From Castor canadensis (taxonomy: Eukaryota > Chordata > Mammalia > Rodentia > Castoridae), in assembly GCF_047511655.1 (NCBI RefSeq), contig NC_133397.1, forward strand, positions 128,982,308 to 129,046,307: a DNA stretch of 64,000 nucleotides. The letters are read 5' to 3'. Under the pieces are notes generated by a model that ran no database searches, was not told where the DNA came from, and was given only the letters and a program-made list of their open reading frames with translations. Of this stretch, positions 24,101 through 37,900 are shown in pieces. Made by a program: the position numbers and the translations under genes. Every line of letters begins with the position of its first letter. The stretch's first letter is position 1.

Positions 24101-24730
24101 CTGCAATCCATGGGCTAAATTATAGGGATAATTACTACCAGGACATTCTACAAATAATTTTTTGGGACAGAGATGACAATATTTACTACAGAAAGAAAGG
24201 AAGGAGAAGAAAACAGTGATAGTTCCCACACCTGTAATCCTAGCTTCTCAGGAGGCAGAGACCAGAAGGATCAAGGTTCAAAGCCAGCCTGGGCAAATAG
24301 TTGGAGGGACCCTATCTTGAAAAAGCCCAACACAAAAAAGGGCTAGTGGAGTGGCTCAAGTGCTAGAGCAACTGCCTAGCAAGTGTGAGGCCCTGAGTTC
24401 AAATCCCAGTACCACCAAAAAAAAACGAAAAAAAAAAAAACCCAGTGATAGTTCTTATTGTAAAAAGAAGTATAGGATAATTATTCTGCCTTCAGAGACC
24501 CCAGCATTGTGTATAAGCCCCCATTTTTGCTATGATGATTTTGCTTCTTTGGGTTTTTGAGATAGCATCTCACTATGTAGCCCAGGTTGGCATTGGACTG
24601 ACCATCCTGCCTCAGCCTCCGGAGTGCTGGGATCACAGGTGCATGCCACCATGCCTGTCTACTGCTACTAGTGAGCCCATGGTGTGTATTACTACCCATT
24701 CCAAGCCTGCACTGCTGACGACCATGTAAC
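21118..24730. repeat. Intergenic: SINE cluster inside a possible old DNA transposon
   Basis: SINEs: ID-like 21885-21965 (+); composite 22030-22240 (+); B1-like 22275-22400 (-); partial ID-like 22690-22745 (+); composite 23065-23320 (+); B1-like 23430-23545 (-); composite 24215-24425 (+); B1-like 24555-24665 (-). Between them is AT-rich sequence with repeated aatcctgaaagat-type motifs (see the candidate transposon entry). The stretch 21118-21800 shows nothing I can name. Confidence 0.65.
21800..24130. mobile_element. Candidate ancient DNA transposon with inverted ends
   Basis: At 21810-22260, interrupted by SINEs, the motif aatcctgaaagat with variants recurs together with ataatctcaga. At 23880-24110 the same motifs occur on the opposite strand (atctttcaggatttcaatat). 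The inverted arrangement about 2 kb apart, with AT-rich non-coding DNA between, fits a non-autonomous DNA transposon fossil. No transposase ORF is seen. The ends are not sharply defined. Confidence 0.3.
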
Positions 24731-27060
24731 TGCTATATAACTACCCACTCCAAGTTTGCCTGCTCACGGCTAATACCTCACCTGATGGGGGCTTTGCCCC
24801 CAAGGGTGATTTATTGAGACCTCGTGTCTAGAAGTACAAGCCCTTGGTGCTCAGCAGTGTCAGATGTGTCAAGTCAAAGGCTTGCCGTGCATCCGTCTAG
24901 AGAACAGCTCTGCAGTCAGAATGACTGGGACAATGAATACTTGCTCAATACATGTTCTCCCTTGGAGATGATGAAACTGAAGCAAAGGGAGTTTGGATCA
25001 ACTCTTAGGTGACAAATCCAGGACTTGACCCAAGCCTTCTGACTTCAGAACAACCCTCCTTCACAGTTACAGATGCTGCCTGGGCAACTGTTAGGACTAA
25101 GAGTGCATGTGGCCCTGGGCCTCTCTTAACCAGGATCAAGTCTCATCTCTGCTTGTCAACTTTTATTAGCCTTGTGACAGGAATGTTATTTAATTGTTTC
25201 TGAGTTCCATCTTTTCATCTATAACCTAGAGATAGGGCCCCGGTGCATGGCATAATACTATTGTTTGCTAAATAGGTTTATAAAAATGATGGTGACTATA
25301 TTAATTTAACAAAACATTACTACTTCATTCTGATGTGCACATTGCAAGTGCAATGACCACACTTTCTGTGCCCACAGGTCTTCTGCAAACAGGATCTGAA
25401 CTAAGCCATAAAATGAAGATCCCAATACGGTGGTTCACATCTGTGCTTCCCTTGCTTTGTACCCACACATGGGATCAGAGTTGTGATTGTGACCTGAAGG
25501 ACAATTCAAGAAGGAAAACAAGCGGGGAGGCAGTGTGGTGGCTCACACCTGTAATCTTAGCACTCAGGAAGCTGAGGCAGGAGGATCACCAGCTCCTGGG
25601 CTGTACAGTGAGGACCTGTCCCAAAAAACCGAGGGCTGGGGATGTGGCTCAGTGGTAGAATGCAAGGTCCTGGATTTGATCCCAGCACAGTATGTGGGGG
25701 GAGCCTAGAACAACGAAAAGTGAAGGGAGCAAGACAAGGAACGGGGGTTTTAAAAAACGAGAACAGGAAGGCAAAACAGGTCCTGTCTGGATGTTGGCAC
25801 CAGTAGGAGGGGAGAGGATATAAGGAAAAGGTGTAGAAGTGTGAGTATGGTAGAAATATGTACTCATGTATGAAAATGGAAAAATGAGCCCTGTTGAAAC
25901 TGTTCCAGGAATGGGGGGTGGGGGAGGTGGGCGGAAATAAGGGAGAATGATGGTTTCGGAGAATTTAACCATGATAAATTTAAGAACTTTTGTAAATGTC
26001 ACAGTGTACCCCCAGTACAACAATCACAATAATAAAAAATTAAAACTAGGACTCCAGGTATGGTTCAGGTGATACAGCGCCTACCTAGCAAGTGTGAAGC
26101 CCTGAGGTCAAACCCATTACCACCAAAAAAGAAGATTGTTGAACTAAAAAAAACTCTACAGAGCATCACCTAATTTTCTTAAGCCTGACATGTGAAGTTG
26201 GGAGCTGACAATGGAATGAATTGATCAGGAGATCCTTGTGGCAGAACAGGGAGTCAGAGCAGTGCAAGGAGGAGAGGTTGACGCTATTCTCCGCAGCTGA
26301 AGACAGCAACCTGGGGCGGAAGTGAAAGTGAGAAGCACCTTTGAGAAATGACCCTCCAGCGGTGCTTTGGGGAGCAGCTGTGTTTACAACATGAGCCAGG
26401 ACAAAGTCAAATGGGCCTTTCAGGAAGGGAAAAGAAGCCTTCCAGGCAGACTCTCCAGCCACCGGGCTTAATCGCATCACTACGACAAGCATGGGGAAAA
26501 GGGCAGGTGTGCTTGGGCCCAAGCAGTTCACCTGGAGTCTGTGACACAGTGCAGCTCTTTCTTTAGTAAGGCCTACACCTGCCCCAAAATGCTGAGTTTT
26601 GAGAGCAAATACTACAAATCCACCAAAGCACATCTGAAGTGTTTTACTGGATGCAGGGGAAGAAGAGGGTTACACGGACGGATCTTGGCAATGACTTAAT
26701 AGGAAGTTTTACAGATTTACCCTTATAAGCTTGGCTATGTAATTTGACCTAAATTAGTGTCACAGTCAAGGTCAACAATTACCGTAGTGAGATGGTTCTG
26801 GATTAACAGAACACTTAATGGTGTTTTCAGGAGCACCTCACAGTAAATGGGTTCAATGTGGCTACATTGCTGGTAAAGGGGTTGAGAAATTCATCATCCC
26901 CAAATAAACCCCAGCCAACGGCATTCACCACAAACTTATAATCTTCACAAAAAACAAAATCAGGTTCATTGTAATGATCAGAAATATGTATCTTTTGTGA
27001 CTTTTGTTTGGGAAAAAGAGATCACTTAAGCACAAAGACTAGTCTGTCTTTTACCCAGAT
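24730..27060. repeat. Intergenic: MIR fossils, a few SINEs, long unique stretch
   Basis: MIR-like fragments lie at about 24940-25090 (-) and 25100-25230 (+). SINEs: B1-like 25525-25625 (+), ID-like 25633-25700 (+) and ID-like 26045-26130 (+). The G-rich piece 25905-25935 is a simple run. From 26150 to 27060 there is no young repeat and no domain-bearing ORF; the longest ORF (26166-26633, minus) looks random. Confidence 0.55.
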
Positions 27061-30000
27061 GTTTTTCTACGTGTAAAGAATAACAAAAATCTATGCTAGG
27101 CACTAGAGACTCACACCTGTAATCCTAGCTATTCAGGAGGCAAAAATCAGGAGGATCATGGTTCAAAGCCAGCCCACGCAAATAGTTCCACGAGACCCCA
27201 TCTTGAAAAAATCCATTACAAAAAGGGCTGGGAGTGGCTCAAGGTGTAGGTCCTGAGTTCAAACCCCAATACCACAAAAAAAAAAAAAAAAAAAAGACTA
27301 ACAAAATCGACTTGGATTTCCATGATGTAATTACATTGTTTTAGAAAAGTGTGAGCCATCAATAAATAGTATTCCCAGTTCATAAATGACATTCAGCTTC
27401 TGAACAATGACGGTAAGTGTATACATGCACCTGTAACTCACGAAGAGCATATTACTAGCTTCTTGAGCAAGACACGATCATAAAATATATGCCCTCACAT
27501 CCTAGATTCATAGCAATAAAAACTTAGATTACCTCACAAGTCTACATTAGCAACAACAACTGTCACAAAATATTTATAACATTTTCTGATTTAAGAACAG
27601 ATGGGCGGTGCCTGTAATCTGAGCCCTTGGGAAGCAGGAGGATAATAAATTCAATGCCAGGAAAAGTAGGGAGACTGGCTCACAAACAGATGAACAGGGT
27701 TGGAGGAGTGGCTCAAGTGGTGGAACGCCTGCTTTGCAAGTGTGAAGCCCTGAGTTCAAACCCCTGTCCCACCAAAAAACAAACAAACAAAAAATTGAAT
27801 AAATCTCAGAAAAAAACAAGCAAACAAAAGGGCAGAAGGGAAAGCTTAAGTGGTAGAGCTGCTAGCCTGGCATGTTCCAGGCCCTGGGTTGAACACCCCC
27901 TGTACCACACAAGAAAAATAATAAAAAGGATCAATAAAGACTTTGAGATCAGGACAATCACAGTTCAAAGCCAGTCCAGGCAAATAGTTCGAGAGATCTT
28001 ATCTCAAAAAAACCCAACACAAAACGGGGCTGGTGGAGTGGCTCAAGATGAAGACCTTGAGTTCAAATACCACTACTGCAAAAACAAACAAAGATAGGGT
28101 CTCATGAACTTCTTGGCCAGGCTGTCCTCAAACCTTTATCCTCCTGATGTCTGTCTCCTGAATAGCTAGGAATATAGGTGTGAGCCACCAGCCCTAAGTT
28201 GGACAAAATGTCCAAAAATTCCAAGAATTCCACTTTGATAATGCTGAGGAAACACAAGCTAGGAAATAATCGGTGACATTTGCCACAGATGTTCACTGCA
28301 GTTTCCTCCCTTCCTCTACTTTTTCTCTCTCTTCCATCTTTCTCTTTTTTTGGCATATATTTGATACTGGTAAAAAACTGAAAAAAACCCAAAAAAAAAC
28401 AACTATCCAACAAAAGGACTGATTAAATAAAACATGGTCAATTCTCTCAGCAGAACACCCATGCTACTCAATCAAGACACTGAAAAAGGTGTTCACAACA
28501 TGCTACCTTTAAAAATCAGGATGTGAAAGCTGGGTGTCCGTGACGCATGCTTGTAATCCCAGCTACTTGGGAGACTGAGGTTGGGAGGATCTCGGTTCAA
28601 GGCCAGCCTAGGCAAATAGTTCATGAGACTCTTATCTCCAAAATTACTAGAGCAAAATGGACTGGAGTTGTGGCTTAAGTGGTAGGGCATCTGCTTTGTA
28701 AATGTGAAGTCCTGAGTTCAAACCCCAGTCCCACCAAAAAAAAAAAAGGGATTGGTGGAAGGGCTTCTCTCTCTCTCTCCCTCCATTCCACATGTCCACA
28801 TACTGAACGGTACTAGAAAGACATAACCATTGGGAGGGGATTATAGATTGTTTTCTTTTTGTCTATCTTTACTTTCTAACCTTATAGTGACTAGGAATTT
28901 TTTCTTTTTCTTTTTTTTTTTTTTTACAGTACTGAGGTTTGAACTCAGGGCCTTCACCTTGAGCCACTCCACCAGCCTTTTTTTGTGATGGGTTTTTTGA
29001 GATAGGGTCTTGAGAACTGTTTTGCCTCCTGAGTAGCTAGGATTACAGGCGTGAGCCACCAAGACCTGGCTTAAAAATATTTTTAATTTAACCATATGGT
29101 GTTACTTAGTTGTTGCCTTTTCAAAATATAAAAACATCTAAGAATCATTGGTTAGCTTGTTGGTTATGTATGCTTCGATTCCAACATCTTGATAATTGTG
29201 ATGCAAAACTGAGGAGAATTTGAATCTTAAATGCTACAGAATTGGAATAGCCACTTCGTAAGGCTATTACTTGCCATTATTTTTATGGTTGCTATGACAA
29301 TGTTTACACACAAGATTGGCTGAGCTTATGAATCCATGCCCTAAAAAGCATATCAGACTATCAGATATGAAGTAAATAATGACTGCTTGCTTTAAATATA
29401 ACAAAGGTGTGGGAAGAAGTGGTAGGCCTCTGTGTTACCATGGACACAACTACATTCTCCATGGAGCAAACCCATCTCACTCCAGATCCAGGTCAGTGAC
29501 TCACCAGCTCAGAGGGAAATCAACAGATATTTAATCATGTATTTTACATCAGTACAAAGTAATTCTTATCACCCAAGAACTGCTGTAAAATTTTATTCAG
29601 ACAAATTAAGAAAGGCTGGCCTATATTAGTTCAAACTTCACTAATGGGCCTTAATAGCTGCCAGGCTCAACTACTTGAACCACACACACCCACCTTTTTT
29701 TTTTTTTTTTTTTTGCTTTTTACGGATAACATCTCATGCTTTTTTGCCTGGAGGCCAATCTTGGACTGCAGTTGTACTACCTATGCTACCCAAGTTGCTG
29801 GGATTACACCATGCCCAGCTAAACTAGTATTTTTAAACATTCTATGAGAAAACAGATTCTCATAGCAGGTCACTCCAGAACTGTTACAGTCAGATTAAGA
29901 ATGGATATTGATACTAATTAAAATCATTAAGATAAATTGCAAAGAGCACTTCTACTAATACTTTAGTTGTTTCTTAATACAGCACTTCTTAAAACAGACA

Positions 30001-31100
30001 ATAACCAATGGCACATGCCTGTAATCCTAGCTGCTTTGGAGACAGATCAGGAGGATCATGGTTTGAGGTCAGCCCACGAAAATAGTTCTTGAGGCCCCCA
30101 TCTCCAAAATAACCAGAGCAAAATGGACTGGAGGTGTGGCTCAAATAGTAGAGTGCCTGCTTTGCAACATGAAGCCCTGAGCTCAAACCACAGTCCTATC
30201 AGAAAAAAACAAACAATCCCCAAGGTAAGCTTGTAATTTGTTAATTTAAAGGAGCTATGTTAAATTCTAGATTCAGAAACCAGGTGTGGTGGTAAACACC
30301 TGTATCCCAGCACTTGGGAGTCTGAAGCAGGAAGATTTTGAGTTTGACGTCAGCCTGGGCTACACAGCAAGACTCTGTCTCAAAACAAAACAAAAAAAGA
30401 ACAACATGAAATCAAGAGAGCTAACAATCTAGTTGGGAGTCCAGAAAGGCCCTCACCAATTCATCCATTCATTCAGTAAAACTTAATCTACCAAGTGCTG
30501 TGGAGTGAGCGTTAAGGAACTTCTACACATGGCCTGCTCTCAAAACGTTCACGTGCAGATGTGCACATAAATCAATGCCACAGTCGAGCTCCGTGGCTGC
30601 CACACCCGCTGCTCCTTCTGGCAGAGCCATGGCCATGGCCTCTTGTGAGGAAGTGGATGGCCAACCTACCTCTCTTCTCCTACTTGCTCGGCTATGGCCA
30701 AGAAAAAAAACGCCTGGCTTGTAGTTGCCTCTCAGAAAGGGACAGGGGTCATAACCAGGTTGACTCTTTGAGTTCCTCTGAGCTGGGCACCCGTGGCTCA
30801 TGTCTGTAATCCTAGCTACTCAGGAGGCAGAGATCAGTAGGATTGTGATTTGAAGCCAGCTGGAGCAAATAGTTCGAAGACCCTATCTCAAAAACATCCA
30901 TTACAAAACAAGGGCTGGAGGAGTGGCTTATGGTACAGGTCCCGAGTTCAAACCCCAGTACCACAAAAAAAAAGGTTCCAGTGAAGGGCTGGTTGAGTGG
31001 CTCAGGTGGTAGAACGCCTGCCCAGCTAGTGTGATGCCTTGAATTCAAACCCAAGTACCACCGAGAAAAGAAAAAAAACCAAAAAGAGTAAGAGTTCCAA
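27060..31100. repeat. Intergenic: SINE cluster
   Basis: Composite 27095-27290 (+); ID-like 27695-27780 (+) and 27820-27910 (+); truncated composite 27940-28090 (+) followed by B1-like 28095-28195 (-); composite 28525-28745 (+); composite 28930-29070 (-); B1-like 29735-29825 (-) after a T run; composite 30005-30205 (+); B1-like 30280-30390 (+); L2-like about 30460-30560 (-); composite 30785-30970 (+); ID-like 30985-31065 (+). The stretch 29080-29690 is unique and AT rich with no gene signal. Confidence 0.7.
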
Positions 31101-31179
31101 TGAGGGACAGAAACAGACAGGGTGAATTAGTAGGAGTCAGTAGAGGATGAAGCTGAAAGGGTTCAAGGTACTGTAAGTC

Positions 31180-31515
31180 CACCACAGTCCAAAGTCATGA
31201 CTGTGCAGAGGCGAGCAGCACTGTGCACAGCACTGAGGAGCTGGTGGAGGCAGAGATCGGGAGGAGGAGGGAAGTCATGGTTACTGTTAGGGTTTGGGTA
31301 GGCTCCTGTGCTGTAAGCTTGGTGGCACATTTGGACATTTGGGAGGTGGAGGTGAGGTAGATGGGTCTCCACTTCAGGCTCCACCGCCATGTTGTTCTGT
31401 TGCTCTGCAGGGCACATGGACTGGACCCTCTGAGACCATGAGCCAAAATAAATCCTGCCTCTTTTAGGTTGTTTCTGTCAGGTGTTTTGTCACAGTGACA
31501 AAGTCTAATGTGTTA
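31180..31515 (+). mobile_element. MaLR/ORR1-like LTR fossil
   Basis: The 3' part reads gaccatgagccaaaataaat, then cctcttttaggttgtttctg, then caggtgttttgtcacagtga, the typical end of rodent MaLR/ORR1 LTRs including their AATAAA signal. The upstream part (ccaccgccatgttgttctg) also fits. It is a degraded solo LTR. Confidence 0.5.
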
Positions 31516-34500
31516 CCATCACCGTGAGGATCAAGGAACTGCAGCTGAAGTCGGGCCAGTAAGTCAACCCGGTTCTTAGGGCCGTGTCCATTCCTGAATG
31601 CTTACTTCACGGAAGAGAGTCCTTATCGTGCAACATTTAAGGCAAAAAAAAAAATAGAACTCAAAATTTCAGACTTCTGGTTCAGTCAGTACAGAGGAAC
31701 AGGTTACCTTCCACAGTGAACACCCATAAAGCTGTATAAAGCTATATAAAGCAAGCGGAAGCCACTGTTTTGAGACATTGGCTAATAGCTAGCACAGAAC
31801 TGTGACCCGGGAGAGAACAGAAGATGTCAATCACAGAGCAATACAACATTCACCTAACAAGAAAAAAACAATCAGTTAGACATCTGTTTAGAAATAGTTT
31901 GCTCTTAATTGCTTTATTTCTAGAGTCATCCATGTACAACCTAGGAGCTCTCATTTGCAATGCAGCACCTGACAAGGTGACAATGTGCTGAGTGAGCACA
32001 GGAGAGAAGCAGTTAGCACCGGCCCGCTGCAGTACTAAGGGAGTTACTTTTGTAAGACTTACACGCTAGGCACCATAAGGGACTGCAAAAGGAATCTAAC
32101 TGTCTGGAAATCTGACTGGCAATCTTACAAAACACTTACAGAAAATCAACTGGAAGCTCAGACGTGGGAATAAACAAACAGTATTTGCTTAAATCTGCTT
32201 AGTTTAATTATATCCCTAAAGTTCAGCAGCTAGCTGTGAGGAAAGACATGCTGTGCACAGCACTGAGGAATGGTGGTGGAGAGGAAGGAGAAAGTCATTG
32301 ACACTGAAGCCACTGCACAGTTACAGTGGAGGAGTTCTTTTTTTTTTTTTGGAGGGACTGAAGTTTGAACTCAGGGCTTCACGTTTGCAAAGCAGGCCCT
32401 CTACCACTTGACCACACCTCCTTTCCATTTTGCTCTAGTTATTTTGGAGATGGGGGTCTTGCAAATTATTTGTCTGGGCTGGCCTTGAATCTCGATCCTC
32501 CCGATCCCAGCCTCAGTAGGTGGGATTACAGGCCCGAGCCACCGGCGCCTGGCGTGAAGGAAGGTTTTAAGTGCAGTTGTGAATAATACTTTTTCACACC
32601 TGTAAGGGGGGGGTATTTGGTTTTGGTTGTCATGGCTGATGTCATACATAACCTGTTCATTGCACGAAACAAATTAGTGCTCCAAAGAGCCTTACCATTA
32701 CTAATAAAAGGTGTTACAACCTTCTGCACTTTCATGTCAACACATCAGAGGCAAATGCCAGGCTGCCAGGGGGACTCATTCAAGCCCCAAGATGCTCCGT
32801 CTTTTTCTTTTGCCCTCCTCTAGGGCACTGTTCTTATTGACATGGTCCAGGTTGGGTCTGAGTTCCAGACTGTGGAGAGGGAGAAAAAGACAGACTGAAG
32901 GCCAAGCAGTGGAAGCTGTGTGTCTCATGTGCCACGGTGAGAAGTTTTGTGACATACCTGTGGCCAGGGAAGCCTGGGCAGTCATGTGCCAGCTAAGCCC
33001 AACTCTACGGCAAAGGGGAGACTAGACTTGGGAGAATAGCGAGCCATCTGCTGCACTGCTGTGCGCGTATTCACGGCTGGCAGAAGTACAAGTGGGGTCA
33101 GGTTTTTGAAAGGAATTATGACGTCAGGCACCCCAAAATCCAGAACAATATGCTCGTGCTTTGACTTAAGTGGAAGGGAGAAAGGAAGAAAGGAAGGGAG
33201 GAAGGAAGGAAGGAAGGGAGGGAGGAAAAGAGAAAGGAAGGAAGGGAAAACAGGTATCGCACTGAGCCAGGCAGGAATGTCAGCAGCAGGCGTCAGAAGG
33301 GCTGGCACAGGTCAGAAGGGTCACTGGGAGCTCAGAGAGACCTCACCATTTCTAACTCATTTCTCCCTCGGTACCTGGCTTTCTCAGTTGTCCAAGCCAC
33401 AGGCAGCTGGCAGCTGGCAGTCACAGCTTCCATGTTCCTCTGTACAGTTCCAGCTATATGGAAACCTCATTTTCTTTTTTTTTTTTAGGGGGGGTGGTAC
33501 TGGGATTTGAACTCAGGGCCTCACGCTTGCTAATAGGTGCTCTACCACTTGAGCCACTTCACCAGCCCAAGACTCATTTTCCCTCTGCTTCCATCCCCAC
33601 TTCCAAATTCCCCTGAGTGGCTCTGCTCAACTTCAACAGTAGAGTCCTAGGGCAGAAGCCCGGCATCTCCTGCCACAAGTGAGGGTCAAAGGGGAGGTCA
33701 TTGTGAGCCATCAAGATGTTTCAGAAAGTGTCTGAGGAAGAGCCCTCAGAGTGCCTTGGACCAAGCAGTTCTCCCCCATCCAGTTTCTTGCTCAGGACAT
33801 CGCGGGGACACATCATCATTAGGCAGTGAGGAAACAGCCCGGGCCTTGTCCTATTCTTTCTAGGGAATGTGACATTTGAGTCAGGGAGTCCTGCCCAGGA
33901 CCAGGAGCAAGCTGTCCTTTGGAGCTTTGCCCTGGGCTCAGGATGTAACTTAGTCACAGAGGTACTTAGCACATGCAAAGCCCTAGGTTTGATTCCCAGC
34001 GCCAAACAACCTCAGCAGAAGCAAAACAAAAATAACTACCCAGTAAGCCATCTTGTCCCAGGGTATATGACCAAGGGCTGGCTATCTTTTGGGGTCCCTC
34101 AGCTGCTGGGCCAGTGTGGCATGAGCAAGGACTTGTCTGCCCAGGGCAGCTTCCTTAAGCCTTGGGGAACCAGCTGACAGTGGATTCTAGGCTCTTCTGT
34201 TACTTGCTGCCTCTCTGTAATAAATCTGCTTTGTGTAACTTGTTGTAGGTGACTACGCCATGTCTCAGCAGACTCAAGCAATTGGCGGTACTGCTGCCCG
34301 ATGCAGGGTGGGGAATGCTGGACCCCTGTTGCTGGTGGTCTGTCTCATGGTGGTCTTTGCCGTCCCCCACACACTGGGAGCCTGCCTTGGTTACTAGTGC
34401 ACCTGCCTTACTGTGTCCACTACCCAGTGCAGGGCTACATGTCTTGAGGATCCTGGCAGGAACGAGCCTTCTCCCTTGGGACAGCACCTGTGTTGATGGG

Positions 34501-34930
34501 CAGTCAGGGATGTGATTTTCTGCAGTGACATACGTGTACTTTCTTTTTTGGCAGTACCGGGGTTTGAACTCAGGCCTTGCACTTGCTAGGCAGCTGATCT
34601 TCCACTTGAGCCACTCCCCCACTTGATGCCTCTCTTGACCTTGGAGGTAAGAATGAAAGAGAATCGAAGTTGGGCACTGGTAGCTCATGCCTGTAATCCT
34701 ACCTACTTGGGAAGCAGAGATCAGGAGGATCCTAGTTCAAATCCAGCCCCAGCAAATAGTTCATGTGACCCAACACAAAAAAAAATCAGGGTTGGTGGAA
34801 TGGCTCAAGTAGTAGAGTGCCTACCTAGCAAGAGTGAGGCCCTGAGTTCAAACCCCAGTGCCACCAAAGAGAAAGAAAGAAGAAAGACAGACAGACCAGC
34901 AGGAACCCTCTCTGTGAGGAACACCAATCA
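31515..34930. repeat. Intergenic: few SINEs, purine tract, unique DNA
   Basis: SINEs: composite 32350-32555 (-), ID-like 33485-33575 (-), ID-like 33930-34010 (+), ID-like 34540-34625 (-) and composite 34665-34870 (+). A pure-purine GGAA-rich tract is at 33172-33250. The interval 31520-32340 is unique. The sequence at 34060-34260 has an LTR-like AATAAA end but no firm family. No protein gene is seen. Confidence 0.6.
33172..33250 (+). repeat. GGAA/GGGA purine microsatellite
   Basis: An uninterrupted purine run of about 79 bases is built from ggaa, ggga and aaag units. GGAA microsatellites can bind ETS-family factors, and long homopurine tracts can form triplex DNA. No promoter is known nearby. 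Confidence 0.9.
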
Positions 34931-37900
34931 GCTGTGCTCGCTTTACGCTTAACATCTTGCTCAAGAGATTTGTTGTCAACAAATTTAAATGCTCATAAAT
35001 AGTACATGGAAATCAGACCAGCTGCCCTGCACCAGGGCTGGAAAGCTGCTGCTGTTGGAAAGCACTGACTCTGACTTGGATGAAAGCGGCTCCCCAGACT
35101 CTATCGTGCAGCTGTCTTTGCTCTGAGCCGCTCTCTCCAGGAAGGACGTGATTGATGGATAACATCTTTGAGACAAGGGACACTAAAGCTCCCCTAAGGA
35201 ACACTGGGGCCTCCTTAGGAAAGATCACCCACCAGGCAACAATGACCCCCAACAACTTCTGTGACCCCCTCCCGAACGAGGACTGATATAATGATCCACA
35301 GGAGAGATCTGTGACTGGAACTGCCTAATAACTACATACACCCCTCTTCCCTGCCCCCAGTTCTTTGTTCAAACCATAGCTCAAGTCTGTACCCTGAAGA
35401 TGGCCAAAGATATGCCTTTAACCACGTGTGTCCATCTCCTTTCTCTGCCGTCACCATTACTGGCTCTTTATTTGCCATATAGGGTGAGTGGCTGGAAGTG
35501 ATGTTCCCCAGGAGTCTAGGCCTGGGGATGTAAAACTCCGCTTTCACCCTTTTGGGTTTTGTTGTCTCAGTGTGTAGCCCAGGTTGGCCTCAAACTCAAG
35601 TTCCTCCTGTCTCAGCCTCCCAAGTGCTGGAGTTACAGGTGTGAGCCACATTTTTTGTAAGTCCAAAGTATGACACCAATTAATAGCTGTGTGGTATAAA
35701 TGAGTATGTGCATGAGTGGTAAAACCTTAACCCTTGAGCTGCTGCAACTGGGAAGTATACTTCGCAGTGTCACACAGAAAGAGACTCATTTTCTGTCCAA
35801 TAGGGGAAAAGTTTTCATCTTAGATTCTAATTTTCAAGTTTTTTTCATGGAAAAAAGATCCTTTCCCTTTTCACACTGTTTGAAGAACACTTTGCAGAGT
35901 GACAGAATGGCCTGAGAATGGCTAGAAGGCGTTTCACAGAGAGAACTGAGTCCTACTAGCAACACCACTGTAAAGGATGAGGTCTGTAAGATAAGTGTAG
36001 GTTTCAACTTCAACGTCCCTTCTTCCACAAGCTTTTCTGCTCTGAACTCCCCAGCTTGTATGGGACACACCTACACTCAGTTAACACACTATACATTATT
36101 TGTTTTTGTTTTTCTTTTTTGATGGCACTGGGGTTTGAACTCAGAGCCCCCTACTTGCTAAGCAGGTGCTCTACTGCTTGAGCCAGTTTGCCAGCACCTA
36201 CATTATTTATCTGAAATTAAAATTTATCTGAGCGTCCAGGGTTTTACCTTACGATCTGCCTGTCCTTCATCAACCTTTCTTTTTTAAGCACCGACTACAG
36301 TTCACTGTGACTGCTTATTTAATTAAGAAAGTAAGTTCCGCCACCATTCTGGGGTTTCACACCCTTAATCCCAGCACTCAGGACGTCAAGGTAAGAGGAT
36401 CAGAGTAAAAGGCCAGCCTAGACCACATAGGGTAAGACCCTATCTCAAAAACAAACAAACAAAAACCTGTAGGGTTTCATGGTTCACATCTGTAATCCTA
36501 GCTACTCAGGAGGCAGAGATCAGGAGGATCATGGTTCAAAGCCAGCCTGGGCAAATAGTTTTTAAGACCCTATCTTGAAAAAAACCCTTCACACACACAC
36601 AAAACAAAACAAAATGGGCTGGTAGAGTGGCTCAAGGTATAGGCCCTGAGTTCAAACTGCAGTAACGCAAAATAATGATAATAATAATAATGATGATGAT
36701 GATACCAACAACTACAGCAAAAAGGGCTGGGAGTGCAGCTCTAGTGGTAGAGCACCTGCTCAGCAAGTGCACTGAGTTCAAACTTCAGCGCCACCAAACA
36801 AAGCCCAACAGTATGCACTTCGAGGGCAGGACTTTTCTGTCCGCTGGTGCTCACACCTCCAGGGCTTGCACTTGCTAGGCAGCACACTTGGTTCTGGACA
36901 CACGACAGACACTCAGTGAAGATTTGGGGACTGAAAGAAAGTGATGGCTCATTTATGAAGAGTAAGCATTTCTGTAGATGGTGATGGAGACTCAGATTCA
37001 ACTCTTCAGGTGGAACATCTGGAGATAAAAGAAGAGGACTAAGAAATCTGGGAGAGATTACTGCAAAAAAAGAAGGCACTGGATCCCACCAGCTTGCCTT
37101 GAGGAAAAGTATTTCCTCTCAGTAAGCATTAACTGTGCCTGTTTATTTCAAATGTTCTAATTAGCTTGTAAGAGTTGTACAATTGTGACATTTCCATCGA
37201 TTCATATGATGCACCCCAGTTTGGTTCAGTCCTCCATTGTTCTCCCTCTTCCCCTCCTCCTCCTTCAGTGGCTCTGACAGGTTTCCCCAGATCATACATG
37301 TGTAGTAAACACATCAACCATACTCACCCTCTTTACCCTCTTCACTTAGAACTGTGCTGGCTGATGTGTTCTGGAACTGCACTAAAGTGAATTCTAGAGA
37401 GCTGAGCACATTCTGCTCCACAGTGGGACTCAGCACTTTCGGATGTCACGGGCCCTCCTGGCACACGGCACACTTCAGGAGGTGCTGCAACCCAGGGCAG
37501 AGAGCACTCTGCACCCCCCTCCCCCAACTGCAGTCTGCTTGCTTCCCACACTCCTGAAAGAGCAGAGGGCCAGGCTGGTCCCTGCTCTCCAGGTAGAGGT
37601 TGGAGCCAAAAGAATTGCTTCTGATTCTCAACAGGTTTTTAAGATGCATTTGCCCACCATATAAGTTCAAGCTCTCAACCTTGTTTATGCTGTTCCCTCT
37701 CCCTGAACAGAATTCCTTTCATCTGTTTAAAACCAGCTCTCTGATGATGGCCTGCCTCCGGCCACACCGACCCACTCCCTGGCCACCTGACCAGTCTCCA
37801 GGCTGTTTGCTTAGTCCACTGTCAGTGACTTCATGCCTCCCCTTGCCTCAAACCTGCATCTCCTCTCTATCTCATTGTCATTGTCAGTGGAAATATTTGA

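Noticed and set aside
26166-26633. 155-codon minus-strand ORF
   Set aside because: No domain, signal or codon bias; in repeat-poor intergenic DNA an ORF of this size can occur by chance.
34200-34688. 162-codon minus-strand ORF
   Set aside because: It crosses an ID-like SINE and has no recognisable product.
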